64,000 bases of DNA, taken from positions 648,845-712,844 of the forward strand of contig NW_003314278.1 in assembly GCF_000143415.4 (NCBI RefSeq), read 5' to 3'. The translations under genes and the position numbers were made by a program. This document shows, in pieces, positions 12,363-21,961 of this stretch. A model generated the notes under the pieces. That model did no database searches. It was not told where the DNA came from and saw only the letters and a list, made by a program, of their open reading frames with translations. Positions within the stretch are counted from its first letter, which is position 1, and every line of letters starts with the position of its first letter. The stretch comes from Selaginella moellendorffii (taxonomy: Eukaryota > Streptophyta > Lycopodiopsida > Selaginellales > Selaginellaceae).

Positions 12363-14213
12363 ATGCGGCATCATGCCTTGGAGCTTGCAAGACAAGCGCT
12401 CGACGACTTTAGGGCCCCGTCGGGCGACGCCACGACCTCCGCCAAGGATTCGTTTGCTCGGCTCTTAGCAAGCTGCCGGGATGTGGGCGAGGGCAAGCGC
12501 ATCCACTGCTCGATTCTCGAGAGGGGCCTCGGCCATAGCAGACTCCTCGCGAATCTCCTCATCCAAATGTATGGAAGGTGCGGCCACGTCGACGCCGCGC
12601 GAGGGATATTCGAATCCATCGGCGAGCCCAACGTCTTCTCGTGGTGCATCCTCCTCACGGCATATGCCGAGAATGGGCATCTTGTTCAGGCGCGAAGGAT
12701 ATTCGATTCCATGCCCGAGCACAACCTCGTGTCATGGACGGCCATGATCGCGGCATTTTCACAACGGCACGATCTTCATGAGGCACAGGCGCTCTTTGAC
12801 TCGATGCCCGCGCAAAGCATTGCCGCGTGGAATGCCCTAATTACGGCATATGCCACAAGTGGGCATTGTGAGACAGCAAGGCACTTGTTCAACTCTATGC
12901 CAGCCCGGGACATCATCTCCTGGAATGCCCTAATCGCGGCGTATGGTGCAAACACCTTGCTAGGAGAAGCCGCGGGCCTCTTCTGGGCCATGCCCGAGAG
13001 AAACGTGGTGACGTGGACCTCAATGCTCACGGCATATGCCCAAGGTGGGCATATGCTTGAAGCGAGAAGAATATTCGACTCCATGCCCGAGAGGAACGTT
13101 GTGTCTTGGACCGCGATGCTCCACGCATATGCCGAGAGCGGGCATCTAGGGCTCGCTAGGGCGACGTTTGAGGCGATGCCCGAAAGGAATGTGGTGTCGT
13201 GGACGGCCATGGTCCAGATCTACGCGCTTGCCGGCCAGGTCGAGCGCAGCAAGGAGATCTTTGATGATATGCCCCAGAGAAACCCTATGTCTTGGACGAC
13301 TATGATCCAGGCTTACGCTTGCCACGGGCAAATCCGGGAGGCCGCGGCTACATTCCAGGCGATGCCGGCGTGGGATATGGTGGCGTGCACGGCGATGCTC
13401 GCGGCGCACGCCGCTAGCGGGGATTTGGAGGCGGCGAAATCGCGCTTCGATGGAATGCCAGCGTGGGATCTGGTCTCTTGGAGCGCGCTCCTCGCGGCGT
13501 ATTCCCTGCGCGTCGATCGGCCGGAGCTCCTCGAGAATCTCCACGAGCAGGGGTCAGGAGAGAGCGATGGCGCCGTAATATCGGGCAAGATGCTGGATCG
13601 GGCAAAGACGCTCTTCGATCTGGTGCCGGAGCGCGATCCAGTCATGTGGACGTGGATGATCGCGGCGTACTCCCACGCCGGCCATCTCGATCGAGCGCGC
13701 AGGTTGTTTGAGACGATGCCGGAGAGGGATCTGGTGTGCTGGAACACGATGATCGGCGTGTATGCCGAGTCCGGCCACCGCGTGATCATCGAGCTCGTCC
13801 AGGCGATGGAGCTCCAGGGCCTGGACCCCGATCGATTCTCCTTCATGAGCGCCATCGCTGCGTGTAGCCGGCTGGGATGGCGCGATCGGGGCTGGAAATA
13901 TTTCGTGTCGATGATCCAAGATCGGGGAATCCGGCCCTCGCGAGAGCACTTCTCGTGCGTGGTGGATCTCCTGGGGCGATCGGGGGATCTGGGGCACGCC
14001 GAGGAGCTCGTCCGATCGATGCCGTTCTCGCCGGACGCCACGGATTGGGGGGCGCTGCTCGGCGCGAGCGCGACGCAGCGCGACGTGGATCTGGCGGCGC
14101 AGGCGGCAGGGAATGTATCAGTGCTGGAGCCGGAGATGGCATCGTCCTACGTGCTGCTCGCCAGCGCCCTGGCCGATCGATCGAGTGGGGGAAGAAGAAG
14201 AGAAAGTATTTAG
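12363..14213 (+). CDS. PLS-type pentatricopeptide repeat protein
   Basis: Single exon, 616 residues. After a short N-terminus come RIHCSILERGLGHSRLLAN and LLIQMYGRCGHVDAARGIF, typical of plant PLS proteins, and then about a dozen near-tandem 31-residue units with the core RNVVSWTAML.AYAE.GHL..AR. It ends with LDPDRFSFMSAIAACSRLG, VVDLLGRSGDLGHAEELV and a truncated E-type segment (SSYVLLASALADRSS). The predicted role is organellar RNA binding and processing or editing. No DYW domain is present. The repeats are so regular that long antisense shadow ORFs appear opposite them. The stop lies 42 bp before the next gene's ATG, so the downstream promoter overlaps this coding end. Confidence 0.9.
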   Translation: MRHHALELARQALDDFRAPSGDATTSAKDSFARLLASCRDVGEGKRIHCSILERGLGHSRLLANLLIQMYGRCGHVDAARGIFESIGEPNVFSWCILLTAYAENGHLVQARRIFDSMPEHNLVSWTAMIAAFSQRHDLHEAQALFDSMPAQSIAAWNALITAYATSGHCETARHLFNSMPARDIISWNALIAAYGANTLLGEAAGLFWAMPERNVVTWTSMLTAYAQGGHMLEARRIFDSMPERNVVSWTAMLHAYAESGHLGLARATFEAMPERNVVSWTAMVQIYALAGQVERSKEIFDDMPQRNPMSWTTMIQAYACHGQIREAAATFQAMPAWDMVACTAMLAAHAASGDLEAAKSRFDGMPAWDLVSWSALLAAYSLRVDRPELLENLHEQGSGESDGAVISGKMLDRAKTLFDLVPERDPVMWTWMIAAYSHAGHLDRARRLFETMPERDLVCWNTMIGVYAESGHRVIIELVQAMELQGLDPDRFSFMSAIAACSRLGWRDRGWKYFVSMIQDRGIRPSREHFSCVVDLLGRSGDLGHAEELVRSMPFSPDATDWGALLGASATQRDVDLAAQAAGNVSVLEPEMASSYVLLASALADRSSGGRRRESI

Positions 14214-14255
14214 CTTCCATCGCTCTAGGGTTTTAGGGCGTCGCGGTCGAGGAGG

Positions 14256-14981
14256 ATGAGCGTGAAGAAGAGCGGCAGATCCAAGGCGAGGTAACGCAAT
14301 GCGCTTTCTAGCGATTCGATTCATCTCTTGGATTGATCAGAGCTCGCGTCGCGTGGGACGAGGACAATCTCGACTACCTGGAAGCAAACAAGAGCCCCAA
14401 GAAGAAGATCACGGAGCCAAAGACGCCGTATCACGCCCCGGAGGCTAGCGACGGTAAGAATTCCTCCATTTGGAAGACGAGCAAGAGATGGATCGTCCAC
14501 TTTCCAGGGATGATCTCACCGCTGACTGACGATTTGGACGGGATGAGAGTTTGCGACGAATCCTCGTCCGTGGATCCGGAGGCCGTCACGAGCGCGCTAC
14601 TCGCGTCGTCCTCGAGCAACGGCACCGGCGGGAGGAGATGGCGGAGGAGCAGTGGGTGGACATCGTCCGAGGATGAAACCGAGGATCGCCGGGGTAAGAT
14701 CAAGGTTCCATTTTTCCTGGATCATAGTTCATATAGACGATGTCCGTTGCCCAGAAGAACACCAGCGATTCGCGGAGCTCCGGCGAGCGCACTACGATGA
14801 GTTTCGGAGGCTACAGTTGCTGCGCTTGCAAGGATCGAGCTGGCAAGAGGAGGAGGAGGAGCAAGCTGCTGCGAATGGATCCGCCGGAGGAGATGGAAGA
14901 CACAACCACCAACAACAAGGATCATCCTTGCAAATCCAAGCGAACACGAAAAACTCTGGCAACACTCCCGAGAATCAATGA
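14256..14981 (+). CDS. Protein phosphatase 1 inhibitor-2 homologue
   Basis: Four exons (14256-14290, 14341-14453, 14508-14693, 14755-14981) encode 186 residues. Near the N-terminus RARVAWDEDNL contains an RVxF-class PP1-binding motif (RVAW). Next comes the hallmark KITEPKTPYH, which holds the conserved threonine phosphorylated by GSK3 in the animal protein. A Ser/acidic centre (GWTSSEDETEDRR) and the C-terminal HYDEF motif (RRAHYDEFRRLQ) follow, then an acidic, Q-rich tail. Inhibitor-2 is an intrinsically disordered regulator that docks over the PP1 active site (family knowledge). The size is close to the Arabidopsis protein. Introns are 50-61 nt. The exon 4 acceptor (CCCAG before 14755) was chosen because it alone keeps the HYDEF frame. 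Confidence 0.9.
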
Positions 14982-15530
14982 AGAAACTCGTGAGTTCTTC
15001 CAATTGATATAGATGCGTGACTTGTGAAACTAAAATAAGAAGGGTCCCCACCTTTGCGTTATCTTGAGTGCCACGTCATGCGGAATCTAACAGAATATAA
15101 CTATTCAAATATTCTTTGTGTGTATTTTCGCGGTGAAATTTTCTCTGTTGGATGGCCACTGCAAGAAGAGGAATGAGAGATGAATACCACTTCAAATTCG
15201 TCTTCCAGTGGCCTTCCAAAAGGGAAGAGCTTTTGATTTGGTTTTGCCGATTGTTTCTTCTGGCATGGAGCATACGCCGGAGCAACAGCCACGGCGCTGG
15301 CGCAGTCTTTTCGATATGGTCGGAACTCAGTGCACAGTCGCTGTGCATGACGCGCTCCATCGTCTCGCGACTGGGTCTTCTCATTCTTCCATTTAAATAG
15401 CGCCCGACCATACTCATTCAATTCCAGAGCAATTCAATCGACACTGACGGCGCTATCCAAAGAGAGTTCTAGCAAGCAAGCACCACCAAGAAAGAAAAGA
15501 AAGATAGAACAAAGCTCCATAGCCACAAGC
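14982..15530 (+). promoter_or_regulatory. 3' UTR of inhibitor-2 and promoter of the DUF3455 gene
   Basis: About 550 bp without a recognised gene. A TATA-like ATTTAAATAG lies near 15391-15400, about 130 bp before the ATG at 15531. A purine-rich leader precedes the start codon. Confidence 0.4.
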
Positions 15531-16794
15531 ATGGAGAACGCCCGAGGAATTCTCATCGCCATACTGGTCGTTCTTCCTCTGCTGCTCCAGGCAGCCAAGA
15601 TTTCTCTCTCTCCACCAGATGGAAACTCGTACGAAAAAACTAAAAGAGTTTCTCTCGACGATGGTTCTAAAGTTTGGTTTCCTCTTTTCGTTGTTTCCAG
15701 GATTGATTTCGAGGTAACCGCCAGCGGTTTCCAAATCTACTCGTGCGTGGATGTCAACAAAACCGGCCATCTCTCTTGGGTCCTCGACAGAGCCGAGGCC
15801 GAGCTCTTCGACGCCAAATTCCACATCCTGATTGGATTCCACTACTTTCTTCCAAAACCCGATGCTGGAGGAGGCCGAGCAACTTGGTCCTTGCTCAAAA
15901 CCCCGGGCTCCTCCTCGTCCGAGCTCCCCTCGAGCACGGTCACAGGTATAAAGCTATCGAAACTTTCACTGCATTGCTATTCATCTCAAACGCTAACATT
16001 GTTCTTGCTCTTCGTGATCGATCGACCAGGCAAGACCATATCCAACTTATCCGGAGGCCGAGGCAACATCGACGATCTCTTGGTGCAAGCCACCTCTCAC
16101 AGTGGACACACGCGACTTGGCAGAGCCTCCTACATCCAGAGGATCAAAACTCGCGGAGGAACCGCTCCAAGCGATGAGATTTGCAAAGTCGGCGGCATGA
16201 CGCAAGCAGTTCCATACAAATCCGACTACGTATTCTGGACCCAGCAAGCCTCCGACGTCATCGAGGGACACCACGGCTACATCGACGCGAAGTATTCCAC
16301 TCGGCCACTGTTCGTGCTCTTTGGCGAGGGATTCCAGCACTACAAGTTTGATGGCTCGGCCTGGCAGCTCTTCAATGCCTCCGCGCTGCTTTCTTCGATT
16401 CCCGGCCAGGAGGTGATTGGCGACCACTACTTTCTCGAGACCAAGGACGCTCGCGGCGGACAACCGACGTGGTCGAGCTTTGCCTCGCCGAGCACCGTGA
16501 CGGCAAAGCCTGTGAATACTTTGAGGCCCGCCACGAGCGATAGTATTTCTTGGGCGGATCTCCACGCAACCGGGAACACCGGAGACAAGTAAGCTTGATC
16601 GGATTCTCTGTTCTGCCAGAAACTTACAAGTTGTTGCTGTTCTTGGTCCCAGATACTTTTTCGGAGGGGTGACGTATGTTCAAAGACGCTCCACGAGGGG
16701 TGGTTTGCCACCGCAAGTATCGAGAGCTCCAAAAGTTGGCGATGTGTTCCTGTCGCCTTACTCAGCGGTCTACTGGTTCTACGTGTCGAGCTAG
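15531..16794 (+). CDS. Secreted protein with two tandem DUF3455 domains
   Basis: Exons 15531-15628, 15701-15945, 16030-16588 and 16653-16794 join to 347 residues. A hydrophobic N-terminus (ILIAILVVLPLLLQAA) looks like a signal peptide. The first DUF3455-like domain has GFQIYSC, WVLDRAEAELFD, IQRIKTRGG and VPYKSDYVFW. The second, more divergent copy has GFQHYKFDGSAWQLF, GDHYFLETKDARGG, VQRRSTRGGLPP and VYWFYVSS. The family is known mainly from bacteria and fungi and has no established activity that I know of. The first putative intron (15629-15700) is 72 nt and has no in-frame stop, so unspliced mRNA would give a protein 24 residues longer. I prefer splicing because it joins PPDGNS directly to the conserved EVTASG. 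The gene converges on the desiccation-type gene at 16899. Confidence 0.82.
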
Positions 16795-16898
16795 TCAAAA
16801 ACTCTTTTTTCTTGCTTTTGAAAGCACTGAAAGAAACTGTCCATTGCAAGAGACAAGATACAGAGTCCTCCTCTCCACTCAAACTTTTCTTTCAATCT

Positions 16899-18006
16899 CT
16901 AGAAGTAGACATTGGCAGCTTTCCTGAGCTTGGTGGCGATGGCTCCGGACGCTCCATCGGGATAGAAACCTCCGGGCTTTCTCGCATCGCCGGTTCCATA
17001 CACGATCTCAAGAACCTGTTGTGGTGTCCGAGCGAAGGACAGCGAGAACTTATCGCCCACGAGAATGTTGCCTTCGATCTTCTGCTCGGCCCCCAGACAC
17101 TTTGGAACCACCAGGCCTTCGTCGTCGATGCCGGTGGCGTCGTCCAGATTGCTTCGAAGCAAGCTGAGCTTGCTGGTGATCTCGTGAACTGTAAGCTTGT
17201 AAGGCTCCACCACCGTGTCCTTTCTCTCGTACAAGTAGGTCCGAATAACTGCGTCTTGTCCGGACTCGACACCGAGGAGCCCAGCAAGGAGCTACAAAGA
17301 GCAAGCTTTAGAGCTACCTGAAGAACCAAGAGGAAAAATGGGATTTTTCTTGCTTACCCTCTTTCCATCAGAGCTCTGAGTGAGAGGATTCGCACCAACG
17401 TAGCCAGTGAGCCCAACGTAAGGAATGGCATAGCTCGCTAGCATGTAGTTCAAGCTGTTCTCGTAAGGACTGAAAGGAGGATCCAGCTTTATTCCCAATG
17501 CCTTCTCCATGATGGTGTTCCAGTTCTCCACGCTCAGATCCAGCAGAGGCCTTGGGAAGCCTTCTTCCTTTACAACCCCCTTGATTGCTCTAAGAAGAAA
17601 GAGCAAGAATGAATGCCATAAAAGGAAAAAAAAACAGAGAGAACTTTGCTTACTTCAAGTGACCAACTTCTTGCAGAGCAAACTGGGCGATGATGTCACG
17701 AACCAGAATGTCGAGCTTGGCCTTCTGCGCACCCTTTGGAGCCGGGCCATTCTCCGCAAGGCCGGGATCAAGCTTGTCCAAGCCATAGCCCAGAGCCCCA
17801 TAAGCGAAAAACTCTGTCTCCAGGTACTCGAGATTCAAAGGGAATGCCAGTAACTTCTTGTCATCGGGCGTGACATCTCCTTTTGGAGCAAACGCAGCCG
17901 ACGAGACCTCTCCACACGCTTCCTCGTCGTGAGCATAGCTAACAAAGAATCCAGAAAAAAGGAGGATCAAAACCACAACACTGCTAGTTCCAAAGATCAA
18001 ACCCAT
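16899..18006 (-). CDS. PCC13-62-type desiccation-related protein (ferritin-like domain)
   Basis: Three exons on the minus strand (18006-17654, 17589-17358, 17291-16899) encode 325 residues. An N-terminal signal peptide (VVVLILLFSGFFVSYAHDEE) precedes a ferritin-like fold: LNLEYLETEFFAYGALG and FALQEVGHLKAIK carry the glutamate and histidine residues typical of the family, followed by LLAGLLGVESGQDAVIR. The C-terminal part has YGTGDARKPGGFYPDG. PCC13-62 was first described as a desiccation-induced protein in Craterostigma; the biochemical role is unresolved. Introns are 64 and 66 nt. A TATA-like element and one ACGT-core motif lie upstream, which fits but does not prove stress or ABA control. 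Confidence 0.93.
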
Positions 18007-18112
18007 CGCACTTGCAAACTCTCTCTTTTTTATCTCTAGCTACGGAGCTCAGAGGAAGAAAAATGTGATACCTTGGGTTGGGTCAGCATAAGAGAGGAAG
18101 AAGTGTCTCGCA

Positions 18113-18243
18113 TTTATATTTGAGACGTTTTTTTCACTGCATGCAAATGGTAGCTACAAGCGTCAGTTAAAGAGCAGGCATGAGCTTCCACCTAAAATTC
18201 CACATCCGTGGCAGCCATCTCACCGTTGACGCGGCGCTACGTG
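18113..18243 (-). promoter_or_regulatory. Core promoter of the PCC13-62 gene
   Basis: On the minus strand an AATATAAA TATA-like box (18113-18120) lies about 107 bp upstream of the ATG. An ACGTG core (18239-18243), as in ABA-response elements, lies about 120 bp further upstream. A single ACGT core is weak evidence. Confidence 0.4.
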
Positions 18244-20344
18244 TGAGGACACAGCGGCCAGATCGTGGGCTGATCACTGACGAGACAAATTTCGCCAAAG
18301 AGAAGAAAACAAGAACAAGGTCGTAGACCGGGGAGGGAAGAAATCGCGTCGCTGCCCCAAATTAGGGCTTTTGAGGTCTTGTGCCGGAATATTTCAATGA
18401 TAATTATGTGATACTAATGATGGTGATGCTTGTCGCCTTTACCCTACTTTCGAATTTACTGGGAGTGGAATCTCCCAGTAAATGGGGATTGTATTTGGGC
18501 TTGATGAGGTCTCATTGCAACTGTTTCCTGTGTTCTAGAAAATTTCTATGAAATAGATTTGGAATATTTTATTTGTTTGTGATTTACGCATGTACAACCT
18601 GTTTTAGATCTTGTCGCATAAGATCTTGACTCCTATGGTGGAGAAGCTATATTAGCCTTACAGATAGGGAAATTTTAAAAGATATACACAAGTTAGGATG
18701 AAGAAATGAATATGACTTTCTTCAATAATAATGGCAAGAAAAACATATGGTGATGGGACATGATACGACTCAATGTTGTATGAGTCATAATCATAACACT
18801 GGTCTTATGTAATATAAAGTTTCTAACTTACCAACTTTCTCTATACCAGCTTTCAGTGTACCAACTTTCTCTACTATTTATATAGTTCACAAGTGGACTG
18901 TAAACAAATATATATTTGGTATACAATCAGATTTGCAAAAGATTCAGTATTATTCTTATGAATCCTTGGAACTTATGAGGATATATGTGAAATAATAACA
19001 TTACTCATATTTTGCACTTTCCTTTTCTGATTTTCTTTAAGCAAGTGTCCAAATGATAACATTTTTTGTTAGAGGTTGGAGCTAGCCACTTGGAGTATTT
19101 ACTATCTACTAGTAACAAATAACATTATCATTTTGAGACTTGACATTTATTATCATGGAATTTTATGAGAAAAAAGGCTAGAGCATCTACATCCAACTAC
19201 TAATAATCTTGGAATAAAGTTGCAACTACTAGGTTGAAGTATCTATATGCAACTACTCCAATAGTTTTTCCTCATATAATTCGCAGTCTGAGATGGCATC
19301 TTTGACAAATAATAAGAAAAATAAAATAGCTTTCCAAAGAAATGAATCTTCAAAACTCTTACCTCTTCATAAAAATATGTAAAATTTATTCACATACTTT
19401 GATGTTTATCAAAGAAAAAAATGTGTCTAGTAGGAGGTTGTGTACCTATATGAGTCCATCTCATGGTGAGCATTTTTCAAGTTTTGTAAATATAAAAGTT
19501 AATTATCATTGTTCTGAATCAGTCACTAAACAAACAATGAGACTAGACCACAATTGTTTAAAGTATGAATTCTTCCTTTTGAAAGGAAACAAAACTCATA
19601 AGTTTGCTTTTAATAAACATTTGACAGTATGCCACAAGTTTGAAATACAAACTTTTTAACTTTGAGCCAATTCAAACCAATAAGTGAGGTATCCTTAAAT
19701 GCATAGTCATGTTAGAATTGTGTTTTTCCCAAATACGTAATTACATCAGAATTATAAGTATCATCAAGAATATAAAATTTTGTAAAATTATTGTCATTAG
19801 GGTTATCTTACCAAGAAATAATATAAATGCATGCAAACATCTATCATTCATGCAATACCTATTAGTTCAAATTTATCTACTTTTATTTCTCTTATAAATA
19901 CATTATTTTTCTAAGTAACATGTTTTCTAAAGCACTCACATTATAGTAAATATTTTGAATATTAGAAGCAAATTGCAACAAGCAGTCTTTGATTAGCCTA
20001 CAAAATCTAAATTATATTAACTCAGTGTAGCTTGCCAAACAATTTGCTACTATACTAGGAATAAAAATTTCTACAACAACTAAGCAATTACTATGAACCT
20101 CATCAACTATCCCTATATATATCTTATTTTTGTATGAAGCATATATAGCAACACTTAACAATAACTCATGTAGGACTCTTTATAAATATTATTTTGAAAT
20201 ATTAGTAATGATTTTTTTATAAAGTTCTCTTTCAAATATAATATTTACTATAAATATGTTTAATGAATTATTTTTATTCTATTCAGTATGTAACTTTGTT
20301 GTAAGTAACTAAAGAAAATGACTCATTAGACAATGCATAAAAGT
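18244..20344. other. AT-rich intergenic DNA
   Basis: GC content falls sharply here and no gene was recognised. It holds a hairpin-forming 11-bp inverted repeat at 18455-18482 and a doubled TACCAACTTTCTCTA motif near 18830-18885. The remainder looks like old, decayed transposon DNA. Confidence 0.5.
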
Positions 20345-20440
20345 TCAAATATTAAGGGAAAGGGCTTATGAATAAAGTGCACCTCATTTTCCAATTTATT
20401 AAAAGGCTTAGGATACTTAGGGTTAAGAGTTTTTTTGTCC
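20340..20440 (-). repeat. Relic of a TRIM-2 type LTR
   Basis: The stretch with AAGGGCTTATGAATAAAG, a CCAATTTATTAAAAGG segment and GGATACTTAGGGTTAAG matches, with many changes, the reverse complement of the LTR of the TRIM at 35524-36116. Confidence 0.5.
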
Positions 20441-20484
20441 ATAAGATATATTTTACATCTTTCATCAATCTTAATTTTACAAAT

Positions 20485-20587
<103 letters not shown>

Positions 20588-20751
20588 AGGTTCTCTTTCT
20601 AATGTATATTTCAAACTGGCTTTGTCTATACATAATAAGTTTAAAATGATTTTATATATATATATATATATACCATTATTATTATTTCTTTATTGATTCT
20701 TAAGTTACTATTTATAAGGCTTCTTGTGCTAAATATAATTTATAACTTTAT

Positions 20752-20850
20752 AAGTGCGTGGAATATTGAAATGGAATACAGAATCATGCATATTCAATTA
20801 ACCCTAAAACCTTAGCTTATAAGTAGTCCTAATTAAAACAAATTTAATAG
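20752..20850 (-). repeat. Truncated relic of a family A LTR
   Basis: The sequence beginning GTGCGTGGAATATTG and continuing through a CCCTAAAACCTTAGCTTATAA-like segment matches about the first 100 bp of the plus-strand face of the family A LTR (compare 21677). It ends next to the first visible thioredoxin exon. Confidence 0.6.
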
Positions 20851-20858
20851 ATTCTCAG

Positions 20859-21334
20859 CCGCTTGCATCGTTTCCGAGACCAAGGAAGCCTCTCCAGGTG
20901 GATTTCTCTAGATTCAATTGGATTCCAATGCCTGATCTGTAGCACTTTCATTTTGAGAACTTTTAGTTTGTCTCTTCTATGATGTTTCCCAATGCTGATC
21001 TTCGATTTTGTGATCTCCAGCCGGAGCTGTGGATGACACGACCTTTAAATCTCTAGTGCTCGAGTCTGAGATTCCCGTTTTGGTGGACTTCTGGGCTCCC
21101 TGGTGCGGGCCGTGCCGGATGCTGGACCCGGTGATCGACAGCATTGCCGAGAAATACAAGGGCAGGATCAAGTGTTACAAAGTTAATACCGATGACAGCT
21201 CCAAGACCGCAACAGAGCTGGGAATTCGCAGCATCCCGACGTGCATGATCTTCAAGCAAGGTGAGAGATTGGACACCGTCATAGGCTGCGTTCCAGAGAC
21301 CACTTTGATTACCACCATCGAGAAGTACATATGA
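20859..21334 (+). CDS. Chloroplast m-type thioredoxin, transit-peptide exon not visible
   Basis: Two exons are readable: 20859-20897 ([12 protein letters not shown]) and 21021-21334. Together they give the complete thioredoxin fold, with [11 protein letters not shown] carrying the redox-active WCGPC site, [20 protein letters not shown] with the conserved cis-proline, and the end [11 protein letters not shown]. The wording ([19 protein letters not shown]) is that of plastid m-type thioredoxins, which reduce Calvin-cycle and other stromal targets. The first exon, with ATG and transit peptide, is not found in the roughly 900 AT-rich bases upstream. It may lie beyond a transposon-filled intron or be lost. 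LTR relics flank the gene on both sides. The intron at 20898-21020 has GT-AG ends. It could be a functional gene with a distant exon or a pseudogene. Confidence 0.8.
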
Positions 21335-21561
21335 AGCAAACAGGGGGGTATAGCCTTTGACGTTTGCAGCTTGTTGCTCATCCGACCAGCCAAGAAGCCG
21401 AGAGAAAATAATTACTTTGGTCAATTGAGCATCTTCTGTATTATACTTTGTCTACCTTCATTGCCAAGACAAATTTTATATTTAATCTTGTTGATATACT
21501 TAAAGTCATATAAAAGGGTCAATGATGTTGTAGCTCTTTTAAACACTGTTAAAATATACAT
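21335..21561 (+). other. 3' flank of the thioredoxin gene
   Basis: AT-rich sequence between the thioredoxin stop and the next LTR relic, probably the 3' UTR. Nothing else was recognised. Confidence 0.4.
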
Positions 21562-21676
21562 TGTGAGTGCATGGAATATAAAAATGAAATATAAAAATGG
21601 AATATAAAAATGTACATCTTAATTAACCCAAAAACCTTTATTTATATAAAAGAACCAATTAAAATTAATCTGAAAT
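21562..21676 (-). repeat. Part of a decayed family A LTR, left of the full-length element
   Basis: It starts TGTGAGTGCATGGAATATA and follows the family A LTR with many A/T changes. The alignment breaks at 21676 and resumes at 26401 (CCACTACACTAATATTAAT), so the younger element at 21677-26400 sits inside this older LTR. Confidence 0.7.
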
Positions 21677-21851
21677 TGTGAGTGCCTGGAATATGGAAAG
21701 GGAATACAGAAATATGCATATCAATTAGCCCAAAAACCCTAGCTTATATATAGGAGCGAGTGGTCCGGATTGAAACCAATCCGACGGCTACCAAGAAACC
21801 ACTACGCTAATATTAGTATACGGCATCGTAGCCGTACACTTGGCCCTCACA
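21677..21851 (-). repeat. Family A LTR (3' LTR of the minus-strand element)
   Basis: 175 bp, TGTGAG...CTCACA ends, partner of 26226-26400. It contains a TATATATA-type segment and the internal CCGGATTGAAACCAATCCG near-palindrome. Confidence 0.9.
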
Positions 21852-21870
21852 TCATCCCCTCCTCTCGGAA
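21852..21870 (-). other. Polypurine tract of family A element
   Basis: Minus-strand purine run containing GAGAGGAGGGGATGA, directly before the 3' LTR. It is the expected plus-strand primer site for reverse transcription. The same tract precedes the 3' LTR at 39490. Confidence 0.75.
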
Positions 21871-21961
21871 TAATGGAAGGCCGTCAGGGTTCTCTTGTAG
21901 ATGGGCCGGGATCTGGAGGAATGTTAGGAGGAGGCATCGGCGGATCTGTAGACGCTATTAA

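Noticed and set aside
18600-20300. Possible gene in the AT-rich block (ORFs of about 60-105 codons)
   Set aside because: Composition is AT-rich with K/I/N/F-biased short ORFs, as expected by chance.
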